A stretch of DNA of 40,015 nucleotides, taken from Gammaproteobacteria bacterium (GTDB lineage Bacteria > Pseudomonadota > Gammaproteobacteria > Beggiatoales > Beggiatoaceae). Below, one piece after another: positions 26,101 to 33,136 of this stretch. Location: assembly GCA_003645255.1 (NCBI GenBank), contig QNES01000015.1:1-40015 (forward strand), written 5' to 3'. The translations under genes were made by a program, and so were the position numbers. The notes under the pieces are model-generated. The model made no database searches. It had not been told where the DNA came from and worked only from the letters and a program-made list of their open reading frames with translations. Position 1 is the stretch's first letter; each line of letters opens with the position of its first letter.

Positions 26101-26254
26101 TAAAGGTATCTGTTTCAAATGGTGGATCGCCACCGACATTACCACCTGTATCTGTCAATAAACCACTCGGTTCGTCACTACCGCCACCACAGGCACTGAG
26201 CAAGGCGAGTATGAATATAAGTATCAGCCCTTGGCTGAAAAGACGTATCGACAT
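20129..26254 (-). CDS. Giant surface lipoprotein with about 17 Ig-like repeats and C-terminal calcium-binding repeats
   Basis: The 2041-residue protein has a lipobox LLSAC with Cys22 followed by GGGSDEPSG, so it is a lipoprotein. It is then built from about 17 consecutive repeats of roughly 90-110 residues. Most have the pattern xPADGxSxITLxVxxRDxxGxPxxGVxVxx, followed by TTNxxGEFRTTVTSxxA, the signature of bacterial Ig-like group 1 (invasin/intimin) domains. The central copies 8 and 9 (IDFQVxNxxQPAD) are the most alike, indicating recent duplication. The last 110 residues and one earlier site (about 1830) carry DxNxNGxLDxxED repeats like dockerin or EF-hand loops, probably binding Ca2+. Secretion beyond the outer membrane is not demonstrated; an adhesin or sheath component is likely. 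It stands alone with repeats on both flanks. Confidence 0.82.
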   Translation of the reverse strand: MSIRLFSQGLILIFILALLSACGGGSDEPSGLLTDTGGNVGGDPPFETDTFTSISVSLGAQQIIPSGGSSTISLTTFIADADREGEIAPNVSLRITIHPADVAVLKNVPTGTNANGDASFTVSHPGSGNVIVNISGNGTVRKGFDIPLYFGATATSELTTKGTVLADGKTPAEIKVLARDWAGIPITGIPVNLSFPIHSFAVPTETSGHTDENGEFTTGITNTVAQSTKVTPIAGGTATGSLTLDFGASSIVTIPEVLDLITKNNNVLANGSATATLIVIARDAAGTPIPYIPVSISSDSATAQLSINASEASELFISGNTGKIGNFELNITNAVEEEVNIIATTTSGNEFEETAQTTVIFTSEPSEEPDTSVVAKIELDAPLNNNQPANGENKIYLRGRVLDQANNPLPNQTVSIIVSGGSASISADNLVTDDSGRFSASLTDEFAEEFTAKAVIGNISSDSVTVKFIAVPIESEDEEEVIQVHSITLLASPAQQIPNGTDSITLTAIVRDINNTPLSGVPVSISSSSRNVIFDQGAVETGNGGTAIFQITSTIAEENITVTVRASSATGFVSDSTSVTFVATTLNVNTLDVSVVNNNQPANGTDPIKIDVVARDSSGRPVGGAPIIVQMAAGTTAVADPSRKETDDNGFFTTNIVSTQAVKDIGVTIAVEGTSVTNSLNITFKAIQVGAADVTPASLELQINPTTQPADGESKIALIVIPRDDSKTPLAGVSVILISDSDNAQIVKSADITNELGEFRTTVTSDTAQTFNITAVVEGMSDPSLRDTKPINFVAVDSGAIDFQVINAQQPADGNSVITLVVTFSDASGNPIPNAEVKFIDDSTNIDIAGGNTNALGEFRTTVTSSVAETIQVTPVINDIVGKQETIIFRAELGTIDFQVSNDHQPADEKSTITLIVTFHDSKGNPIVGAEVTFIDESPDIEIAGGNTNALGEYRTTITSSVPGAFNITPVVNGLPGETKTITYVTVGTDVTDLTVNIVNNNQVADGETSIQINVVARDSGGRPVSGVPIVVQIATGEIAVASPARDITNDDGFFSTTVTSTEAGEAQITISIEGTSIAASPVLVNFIAEIGITPTTVELIAKNAPQPADSLSTITLVVIPRDARNVPVAGVDVELIKDTDEITIAQETGTTNLLGEFRTTVVSTNDLTDSLTSTLVVNVTPVAGGIIGDATPIVFTPVSIVIPATLTLSVINNNQETGQEITLTVLARDDNGFPLGNVPVKLSVTHGDELPDVTGSAIFGTNGFQGITAETSGVFETTIKNTQPGTFKVTAAVLARGGEPVLNSNTIDVIFKGAPTAEVKEVSSIRLIASPPQLGSEGSSEGVVLTAVVKNKDNNLVEGAVISFSSTCLEGCVSEHAGGEIQLIQIEGSSGLPGVTDVSGRADARLTTIGNADNRTIRITATVPTTTGKTKEAIVDIEVIGTTITVTGPENIVFGDTVNISIFLNNSDNDGIGGQMLSVTSEKGNTIDNSSPVTNATGQANIKLTADSPNTGQDTITVSKEGAFSGELVVNISDDNFTLDSEPTGHKEITLNTPQKFFVHWDKQGTPQPNEFIYISSTRGDLKLLFDCKIDISGSSDDLKTDDDGNACFEMSANNSGPAIITASAIGGPEAQISIDFIATDADSITLQADPVSIAVNTADSEAQQSEIVAVVRDPENNLVKGKRIDFTLQDVTGGRLFPSSATTDSFGRASTIYTAGISPSAANGVKITAMVTDKPIVNASTHLTVAAKSLFVTLGTGNEIEKDGPTRYKHPYTVLVNDANGVAIKDTEVTLSVLPLKFKKGYYLWDKENEVWTQVATSICVNEDALSDNPGNHFNGILDADEDLNMNGKLEPGNVATFDSGGTVKMVETDANGFADFYIVYPQQYANWVSVRLIATTTVAGSEGTVRNEFWLRGVASDYNDFVLTPPGHLSFYGIGFDIATTEDVNGNRILDPDEDGLILFNGILDTEDKNGNGILDLGEDGTILSHIDENGIEVYKNPRVGELDTEDLNGNGRLDAGEDVNRNGRLDITYVNTCNDPS

Positions 26255-26301
26255 TATATTTTATCCTTTTTAAGGGTGAATGGTGAATGGTGAATTGTAC
26301 A

Positions 26302-26333
26302 AGAAATAATATTTTTTGAAAAATAGTATTTCT
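26302..26333. repeat. AGAAATAATATTTTT palindrome
   Basis: AGAAATAATATTTTTT faces AAAAATAGTATTTCT with one mismatch, a member of the AGAAAT...ATTTCT family. A second imperfect palindrome with outer arms TTGAAC/GTTCAA and inner arms AGAAATT/AATTTCT follows at about 26353-26398. Confidence 0.75.
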
Positions 26334-26432
26334 AACACGCTATTGGATTTTTTTGAACCATGAGAAATTTTAAAAATAGAATTTCTTTGGTGTTCAAACG
26401 CTTATTGCTAAATAGTGATAACTGATAATTGA

Positions 26433-28634
26433 CTAACTCGTTTCTTTTAAAATTTTGGGTGTAACAAAGATTAGAAGTTCGGATTTAGCATCCCTGCTTG
26501 AACGCCGTTTAAAAAGATGACCTATAAAGGGTAAATCAGCAAAAAAGGGTACTCTATCTAGCGTGTTATTAGTTGTTCTTTCATAAACCCCCCCTAATAC
26601 AATGGTTTCCCCATTATTAACCAAAACATTGGTTGTCACCTGACGTGTATCAATGCTGGGAATTGAATCAAAACGTCCCCCTTCCGAATCTTTTTTGACC
26701 GATAAGGTTAAGTTAACACGGTCATCTGGCGTAATTTGGGGCGTGACTTTTAATTCCAGTACCGCCGGTTTAAACTGCACTTGAGCTACGGCACCGACTC
26801 CTGCCGATTGAACATAAGGTATTTCTGTCCCTTGAGTAATTGATGCCTCCTGTTGATTCCCTGTGATAATGCGAGGGCTGGAAAGCACTTCACCATTTCC
26901 TTCGCTTTGCATAGCCGATAATTCTAATTGTAGCAAATAACTGCCAATTTTACCAATAGCTAATCCTATTGCAGCTGGACTGGTAACATTGGCAGGTAAA
27001 CTGACAATCAAATTTTCACCTTTACCCCCAGATGCCGTGTTTCCACTGCTAAATCCTGTCCCACCCGAATATTGGGTATCCCCACCCACTTTTCCACCAA
27101 AGACAACACCATTGCCTTGTCCCATATCTTCATTAGCACTATAGCCGAATTTAACGCCCAAGCCTCTACTAAAATTACTAGTTGCAATCACAATTTTTGC
27201 TTCAATTAATACTTGGCGCACTGGCGTGTCCAGTTCATTAATTAATTTGCGTATTTCGATAATTTTTGCGGCGGTATCTTGAATAATAATAGTATTGGTT
27301 CTTTTATCCATAGAGACAGAACCCCGTTTAGATATAAAAGAATGCTCACCCTGAGTTCTTAGCAAACTGACAATATCCCCCGCTTTGGCATAATTGATAG
27401 TAATAAAATCGGTGCGAAGTGGTTCAAGAGCCTTGATTTTTTTCTGTGATTCTAATTCATGTTGTTTACGGCTATTAATATTTTTTTTGAGATCGATCAT
27501 GACCACATTGCCTAGCTTTTGCATACCTAAGCCCCTTGCTTCAAGGATAATATCAAGTGCTTGGTCCCATGGCACATTTTTTAATCGCAATGTGACGGAA
27601 CCTTTGACTTCATCCCCTGCTACCATATTAAGATCAACACCTGGCAACCCAAATAACAAGGATAAGACGGAACGTATATCAATTTTTTGAAAATCAAAGG
27701 AAACCAGTTGGCCTTCATATTTACGTTCTTCAATCTTAAGCGTTTCTTGTTTTTCTTTGACTTTTTCTTTGATTTCAAGCACGTAGATGTTTTCAGTCTG
27801 ATAGGCGTGATGTTCATAATCACCTTGAACGGTCACTTTTATGTGAACATTAGCACCAACAGAAGAAGTATCTATGAAACTAATGGGCGTACTAAAATCC
27901 AACACATCTAAGCGCCGGTCCAGTTTTTTGGGCAGTTTGGTATTGGGAATATTTAAGACGATATCACGACCTTCAGAGCCCATATCTACCATAATAGAAC
28001 TGTCAGATAATGTGATAGCAATATGTCCTGCTCCTTCTTGGGTACGGCGAAAATCTATATTTTGTATGTGGGGACTTCGCGCAATGCTTGGGATCGTGAT
28101 TGATTGTTGTACCTGCATAGTCGGTATAAGTGAGACTGGCTGGGTTGGTACACTAGCAGTTATAGGGGGAGTATAAATTGAAGGAGGAGTTAATACTTGG
28201 GGTACCTTATGATCTATTGATACTAATGCTCGCTTGCCAACAATATTGATCTTGAAGGGTACCATACGCACCAATTTGAGAACAACACGGGTACGATCAT
28301 GCGTTTCCACAGTTTGCACCCCTTGTACCACGCCAATACCGATGGCTTGATATTTTTTTCGCAGTCCGATTTTTGTACCCATAAAATCTAATACAATACG
28401 GGCTGGTTGATCGGTCGAAAAGCTGTTATGGATGATTGCGGCGTTTGCAAAATCTAATTGAAGTTGAACGCGATTACCCGGCAGGGTAGAAAAACCGAGA
28501 TGTTCTAAATAATTGACACGACTTGCCGCTACACTATTGTCTAATAATAGGCTATAAATGAAGCCTAGTGTGAATAATTGAACAATAATTTTGAAAATGT
28601 GGAATGTTCTATTCCAATTTAATAATGGGATCAT
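26433..28634 (-). CDS. pilQ: Type IV pilus secretin PilQ
   Basis: The 733-residue protein forms the outer-membrane channel for type IV pili. After the signal region it has two AMIN domains (about 40-145 and 190-295) that bind peptidoglycan. An STN-like domain follows (about 310-385: VSFDFQKIDIRSVLSLLFGLPGVDLNMV), then a secretin N0/N1 region (FITINYAKAGDIVSLL) and the secretin barrel ending VPFFADLPFIGHLFKRRSS...ELLIFVTPKIL. It is the last gene of pilMNOPQ, the standard alignment operon, downstream of pilP by 63 bases containing TTAATGG repeats. Length and domain order are normal for gammaproteobacteria. Confidence 0.96.
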   Translation of the reverse strand: MIPLLNWNRTFHIFKIIVQLFTLGFIYSLLLDNSVAASRVNYLEHLGFSTLPGNRVQLQLDFANAAIIHNSFSTDQPARIVLDFMGTKIGLRKKYQAIGIGVVQGVQTVETHDRTRVVLKLVRMVPFKINIVGKRALVSIDHKVPQVLTPPSIYTPPITASVPTQPVSLIPTMQVQQSITIPSIARSPHIQNIDFRRTQEGAGHIAITLSDSSIMVDMGSEGRDIVLNIPNTKLPKKLDRRLDVLDFSTPISFIDTSSVGANVHIKVTVQGDYEHHAYQTENIYVLEIKEKVKEKQETLKIEERKYEGQLVSFDFQKIDIRSVLSLLFGLPGVDLNMVAGDEVKGSVTLRLKNVPWDQALDIILEARGLGMQKLGNVVMIDLKKNINSRKQHELESQKKIKALEPLRTDFITINYAKAGDIVSLLRTQGEHSFISKRGSVSMDKRTNTIIIQDTAAKIIEIRKLINELDTPVRQVLIEAKIVIATSNFSRGLGVKFGYSANEDMGQGNGVVFGGKVGGDTQYSGGTGFSSGNTASGGKGENLIVSLPANVTSPAAIGLAIGKIGSYLLQLELSAMQSEGNGEVLSSPRIITGNQQEASITQGTEIPYVQSAGVGAVAQVQFKPAVLELKVTPQITPDDRVNLTLSVKKDSEGGRFDSIPSIDTRQVTTNVLVNNGETIVLGGVYERTTNNTLDRVPFFADLPFIGHLFKRRSSRDAKSELLIFVTPKILKETS

Positions 28635-28697
28635 AATTTCACCATATTGTGAATGGTTAATAATGCTTAATGATTAATGGTTAATGGTTAAAAACCA

Positions 28698-29273
28698 TTA
28701 TTGACTTATCAAGTGAATCTTAGTAATCTTTTGCTTCCAACATCCTTCACCATCCGGTAGCTGTTCAAGGATTTCAATTTGTTCCTCTGATATATTAACA
28801 ATTTTTCCAAAATTGTCTCCTATATAATCGTGTTGTTTAAGGCGATAAATCGTTCCATCACTTTTTGAGACGACTAATGCCCATAAAGTGCCGCTCACTT
28901 TTAACGTTCCCACCATTTGTAATGCATCAAGGGGCATGTTTTCTAAACCAACTCGTACCCGATTAAAATTAGGGTTTCTAGGACAACCCTGTGAAGTTTT
29001 TTTGACAGCCTCTTTCAAAAGTGGACCCCTTGCTCTTCCCCCGGTACTCTTCAAAATAACAAATGGGTCACGCAAGTTTTGTACTTCATAATAATGGTTG
29101 AGAACATGTTTATACTCTGGAATAGGGTCTATCGGCGGATTGACTTCCGCTTTTATTTTCGCGACATATCTTTCTAAATCGCTTATATCCCGTTCATTAC
29201 AGGCTGAAAGTATAAGGGTTATTAGTATCAATGGGTATAAAAAACGAGTTTTGGATGTTGTATAGATTGTCAT
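28698..29273 (-). CDS. pilP: Type IV pilus lipoprotein PilP
   Basis: The 191-residue lipoprotein has lipobox LSAC (LILSACNERDI). It contains LRDPFVILKS, a typical PilP segment ahead of its beta domain, and ends with MVGTLKVSGTLWALVVSKSDGTIYRLKQHDYIGDNFGKI, the conserved HQ-type beta-sandwich that contacts PilQ. It links the PilM/N/O inner-membrane platform to the secretin. AAAAGGAAC precedes the ATG. Unlike the rest of the operon it is separated from pilO by a 263-bp repeat-filled gap. Confidence 0.93.
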   Translation of the reverse strand: MTIYTTSKTRFLYPLILITLILSACNERDISDLERYVAKIKAEVNPPIDPIPEYKHVLNHYYEVQNLRDPFVILKSTGGRARGPLLKEAVKKTSQGCPRNPNFNRVRVGLENMPLDALQMVGTLKVSGTLWALVVSKSDGTIYRLKQHDYIGDNFGKIVNISEEQIEILEQLPDGEGCWKQKITKIHLISQ

Positions 29274-29536
29274 AAAAATGTTCCTTTTATAATACCTTTA
29301 ATATCACATATTGTAGGGACAAACCTGTGTGTCTGTCCTGACTTTCTAAACCCTCAGAGCGAACACTTATGTTAGCCGCTACAAAAATTTAAAAATTTGA
29401 CTGTGCGGAGTATACTCAACATTTTCACAAATTTGATTGCAGTGAAGTATAAGGCGGATGATATCTGCATAAAGTAAGCACAACATCAACTTTCGAAGTT
29501 TCCGTTTTTCTTCAAAAAACAGAAACCTCGAAATGA
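29274..29536. repeat. Repeat cluster inside the pil operon (pilO-pilP gap)
   Basis: Two GTAGGG-type units (29312-29338 and, inverted, 29357-29383) and a GAAGTTTCCGTTTTT...AAAAAACAGAAACCTC hairpin (about 29497-29533) fill the gap. pilO and pilP are normally adjacent or overlapping. The hairpin lies just past the pilO stop on the minus strand and could terminate or process the transcript. Confidence 0.65.
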
Positions 29537-30169
29537 TTATTTTTTAGCATTCTGCTCATCAGGTTTATCTTCAATATAACTGTAAATTCGTGCTGTCATA
29601 TTCAATGTTAAAGCATATTTAGAAGATTGTTTACTAGCAGTTTTAGAAAATTTAATAGCAATATTATGTTGTGTGACGATGCGATTCATAGCTGCAACTC
29701 CACTGATAAATTTGCCAAAAGCATGATAGTTCCCTCTAGCCATTAATTTAATCGGCAACATAGTATAGACATCTTTTTCTTTTTTCTGCTGATTGTAAAG
29801 TGGTTGAAATAAATCTTCTTTTAAACCATTTGCGAGTACAGTTTGAGAAATACCTCGAATTAACTTATCTACTTGGGACTTGTTTGGTAATTTACGTAGC
29901 AATTCTTTAAGAATAGATTCAATTTGCACCATTTGTTCTTCCAGCTTAGGTAAAGTAGCGGCTTGCTTTTGTTTATTCTTAAATTTCTTTTTTAAGTCTT
30001 TTTCTTCCCCTTGAATTTTGGTTAAATCAACTATTTGATTTTGAGTATCAAACCAATAACCGGCAAAGAGTGCTGCTATGCACAATACAATAATTATCAA
30101 GGCTTTAACAGGAATAGGCCAATTGCCAAAATTTTGCGGTTCTAAGTTATTAAAATCTTCCATTTTCAT
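29537..30169 (-). CDS. pilO: Type IV pilus inner-membrane protein PilO
   Basis: The 210-residue protein has one helix (about 23-42, PVKALIIIVLCIAALFAGYWF), a coiled-coil stretch (KGEEKDLKKKFKNKQKQAATLPKLEEQM region) and a C-terminal ferredoxin-like domain (LPIKLMARGNYHAFGKFISGVAAMNRIVTQHNI). This is the usual PilO layout. It dimerises with PilN. Its ATG overlaps the pilN stop by 4 bases, so the two are translationally coupled. Confidence 0.94.
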   Translation of the reverse strand: MKMEDFNNLEPQNFGNWPIPVKALIIIVLCIAALFAGYWFDTQNQIVDLTKIQGEEKDLKKKFKNKQKQAATLPKLEEQMVQIESILKELLRKLPNKSQVDKLIRGISQTVLANGLKEDLFQPLYNQQKKEKDVYTMLPIKLMARGNYHAFGKFISGVAAMNRIVTQHNIAIKFSKTASKQSSKYALTLNMTARIYSYIEDKPDEQNAKK

Positions 30170-30729
30170 GGCTTCGATTCCTTTTTAGGTGTGGTTTGTG
30201 TGACTTCTAATTTAAAATTTTTCAGACTATGTTTTTTTTCTTTAGTGTTAGTTTTAATATAAATAATCTTTGAATTAGTCAGCCACTGAGACTCTTCAAA
30301 TTTTGTCATCAGCGAAGAAACACGCGCTTGTGATTGGGCAATACCTTCAAAGGTAATTTTATTACCTTTTTGTACCAAGCTAGTAAAATAGACCCCATCC
30401 GGTACTTGTTTAACAAATCCTTCAAACACATGCACTATTTGAGGGCGGCTTTCTTCAAGCTCTTGGATAACACTCATGCGTTCTATCAGGCTTTGTTTTT
30501 TCTGCCCCAACTTTTTAATGGTTTCGATTTGATCATCCGCTTTTTTAATCTCACTATTTAAATAGTCATTGCGGTGTTGCTGATAGTTGATTTCACCAAC
30601 CATGTAAAGATGCACTGCCAGTACGATTAAGCCGCTGAAAAGCATGGATATGCCTGTAATCACGCCAAACCGAATTTCACGTTCTTTTTTAAGGTTTTCG
30701 CGCCAGGGTAATAAATTAATTTGTGGCAT
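30166..30729 (-). CDS. pilN: Type IV pilus assembly protein PilN
   Basis: The 187-residue protein starts MPQINLLPWRENLKKERE, the conserved cytoplasmic peptide that docks into PilM. One helix (about 22-43), a coiled coil (about 50-85) and a periplasmic ferredoxin-like domain follow. It lies 157 bases downstream of pilM and overlaps pilO by 4 bases. Length and motif are canonical. Confidence 0.95.
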   Translation of the reverse strand: MPQINLLPWRENLKKEREIRFGVITGISMLFSGLIVLAVHLYMVGEINYQQHRNDYLNSEIKKADDQIETIKKLGQKKQSLIERMSVIQELEESRPQIVHVFEGFVKQVPDGVYFTSLVQKGNKITFEGIAQSQARVSSLMTKFEESQWLTNSKIIYIKTNTKEKKHSLKNFKLEVTQTTPKKESKP

Positions 30730-30886
30730 AATTTAGTTATTAATTTTTGTACTTAGGGCAATTCTTTATGATTGCCATCTTAAAAAATAAAAAGTTGTTT
30801 TGATTTCTGAGTTGTCACAAATTTCAAGTGCGTTCAGTATAAGTTATTGATTTTATTAGTTAATATTAATAATGGATAATTGGTAG

Positions 30887-31981
30887 TTAATATTTATCAA
30901 AGGTTCGTAGTGCTAATCCACAAGCAATCATCAAAGCAGGTGCCTCATTCATTAATGTTTTTTTACTGACTCGTGATGCGACAGACATGTGTGCAAAAGG
31001 ATTCACAATAGTAACATGTCCACCCACTTTATTGTTAATGGGTTCAATAATATTAGGTATAGATGCACAGCCACCGGCAATTAAAATATGTGATAGTTTG
31101 CCATAACTAGATGATGAATCGTAATATTTTATCATCAAGCTAATTTTTTTGGCTACTTCATCTTTAAAGGGTTCAAGAATATCAGTTTCATAGTTTTCTG
31201 GTAGATTCTCCCCGGTACGTTGGGCAAGATCAGCCTGTTCATAATCAAGTTCATAGTGACTTCTAATTTGATCTGTTAATTGTTTGCCCCCAAACATTTC
31301 TTCATGAGTGAAAATAATTTCCTGCTTACCTGATACATCCACTCCTAATACATTCAGTGTTGTCATGGTTGCACCTACTTCTATTAGGGCAATAATTTCA
31401 TTTTCATTAATTTCTGGATCGTTTTGTGCGAGCATAATCAACGCATTTTCCAAAGCATATTTTTCTATATCTACAATTTTTGCTTTCAACCCACTTAGTT
31501 CAAGGACGGTAGTACGAGTGTCTAAGATTTCACTGCGACAGGCAACCAGCGAGATATCAACACGATCAGGCTCCTTATCGTTAGGACCAATGACTTGAAA
31601 ATCTAGATAAATATCATCAATGTCTTGACCCAAATAGCTAACAGGTTCCTGTTCAATTTGCTCCTTCATGTCTTCATCAGACATGCCTCCATCCATAGTG
31701 ATTGTTTTGGTGATGACAGCAGGTCCCGCTACTGCAATCGCAGCATGTTGGGCCCGTGGTTTAGCTCGTTTGACAACACGCTGAATAACAACACCGACTT
31801 CTTCTACTTTTTCATTTTCAATGTTTTTGTCTTCTTGTATAGACTTTTCTGGCAAATTCTCTATGGCATAACTTTCAACTTTATATCCTTTGCCCACTTG
31901 ACTGAGTTCAAGCAATTTGACTGCGGTTGAACTGATGTCTATACCGACTACAGGATCGGGTTTTAAACTCCATATACTCAT
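30887..31981 (-). CDS. pilM: Type IV pilus actin-like ATPase PilM
   Basis: The 364-residue cytoplasmic protein has an actin-like ATPase fold. DPVVGIDISSTAVKLLEL is the phosphate-1 motif, the middle section AALIEVGATMTTLNVL is phosphate-2-like, and HILIAGGCASIPNI is the adenosine motif. It binds the PilN N-terminus to anchor the alignment complex. It is the first gene of pilMNOPQ, divergent from ponA with 1155 bp of repeat-rich DNA between them, far more than the compact spacing usual for this pair. Confidence 0.95.
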   Translation of the reverse strand: MSIWSLKPDPVVGIDISSTAVKLLELSQVGKGYKVESYAIENLPEKSIQEDKNIENEKVEEVGVVIQRVVKRAKPRAQHAAIAVAGPAVITKTITMDGGMSDEDMKEQIEQEPVSYLGQDIDDIYLDFQVIGPNDKEPDRVDISLVACRSEILDTRTTVLELSGLKAKIVDIEKYALENALIMLAQNDPEINENEIIALIEVGATMTTLNVLGVDVSGKQEIIFTHEEMFGGKQLTDQIRSHYELDYEQADLAQRTGENLPENYETDILEPFKDEVAKKISLMIKYYDSSSSYGKLSHILIAGGCASIPNIIEPINNKVGGHVTIVNPFAHMSVASRVSKKTLMNEAPALMIACGLALRTFDKY

Positions 31982-32042
31982 GATTTTATTAATTGATACA
32001 ATTATTAATTAATTATATTCGGCACAAAATAAATATTAGGAA

Positions 32043-32105
32043 CGTGCCTGAAATAACTTCGACAATTTTAGGGTAACCACAAGGGATTACCCCTACGAAT
32101 TGTCA
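32043..32105 (-). repeat. 60-bp dispersed repeat, inverted copy
   Basis: The segment runs from GGAACGTGCCTGAAATAAC to GGATTACCCCTACGAATTG. Its reverse complement matches 19153-19216 with few changes. Confidence 0.8.
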
Positions 32106-32949
32106 CGTTATTTTTCGTGCCAAACCGACGAAAGGGAATGCCTGCTATAACGCGATGTTCATAAAATTTAACTTATAAACAGGCTACGAAGTTTCATAAA
32201 GGGCAGAGATGCTGCCCATAAGTAAAATTATTATGTAGGGGGATTCCTTTATGCTTGCCCTGGTATTTTATTTTTAATGCGAGTTGCTAGAAAATTGAAC
32301 AAGTTCATACAATATATTAAACACTATTTATAAAATATAGTCAATAAAAAATATTCCTATTTTTATTTTTTTTGATAAACTAAATTTTAATATAACGTCA
32401 TTTTAATATAACATCTCTTGACTTTTATTTTAACAAGGATTACTCTATTTTTAGGTCGCTTCAAAAAAAATGATATATCACTTCAACAAAAGGAGGCAAC
32501 CCTAAACTTATGTGTGCCCTATTGGTATATTATTGTTAGCTTTCAGCTTTTAAACTTTATTCTTCGCTATTGCAAGATCAATTTATTTCAGAGCTGAGTA
32601 GTTATAACTTCATTTCGAGGTAACTCAAAAACATGATCTCCCACGCGCAGAGTACTGACTGGTATATGATTTTTTGCGATTTGCCTGAGATATTATAGTT
32701 GTTCAGATAAGTCATTTCACAATCAATAAGGGCGAACACGTCAGTTTAGCCCCTAACATCTCAATACTTCATTTATTTTATTGTAGGGGCTGATTTGCGT
32801 GTTTGCCCTTGTGAAATTTTTAGAGATGTTCAGAAAAATAATTCATACGCGTAAGGGCAACCATTCAGTCTTGCCTTTTGTGAAATTATTTTTATGAAAA
32901 ACTATATATCTTAAATATTCATTTTCAATTTTAAATATTAATCTTATTT

Positions 32950-33095
32950 CTCACGTTTCGGGGTTCACTTTATTTTTATAACTATTTGATTTACAAACTA
33001 TTATATCTTATTTTATGCAAAATTTAGCCAAAATTTTATATGATTATCTTTAATAATCAATAGATTACTGAAAATATTGAACCCCGAAACGTGAG
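32950..33095. mobile_element. 146-bp MITE-like element with 18-bp perfect terminal inverted repeats
   Basis: CTCACGTTTCGGGGTTCA (32950-32967) is exactly complementary to TGAACCCCGAAACGTGAG (33078-33095). Between them are 110 bp of AT-rich, non-coding DNA. TTATTT is present immediately outside both ends (32944-32949 and 33096-33101), consistent with a 6-bp target-site duplication, though the AT-rich setting makes chance possible. No transposase is encoded. It ends 41 bases before the ponA start, so it could carry or displace that promoter. Confidence 0.7.
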
Positions 33096-33136
33096 TTATT
33101 TATATTGCCTTATTCCCAATTTCAAATTTCTAGATT

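Larger units (their letters stand above)
31982..33136. other. 1.15-kb repeat-rich divergent intergenic region (pilM-ponA)
   Basis: No gene is seen. Dispersed units occur at 32043-32105 (inverted copy of 19153-19216), about 32165-32200 (shared with about 600-627, inverted), 32233-32260, 32730-32759 and 32782-32810. A MITE-like element occupies 32950-33095. Promoters for pilM and ponA must lie here; none could be picked with confidence in such AT-rich DNA. Confidence 0.6.

Noticed and set aside
21720-26273. Many plus-strand frames of 60-178 codons opposite the giant Ig-repeat gene.
   Set aside because: They recur at the same offset in each Ig repeat, so they are mirror images of the repeat structure rather than genes.
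569-32810. CRISPR array from scattered GTAGGGGC repeats.
   Set aside because: Copies are kilobases apart, in both orientations and of varying sequence; no regular spacers or cas genes are present.
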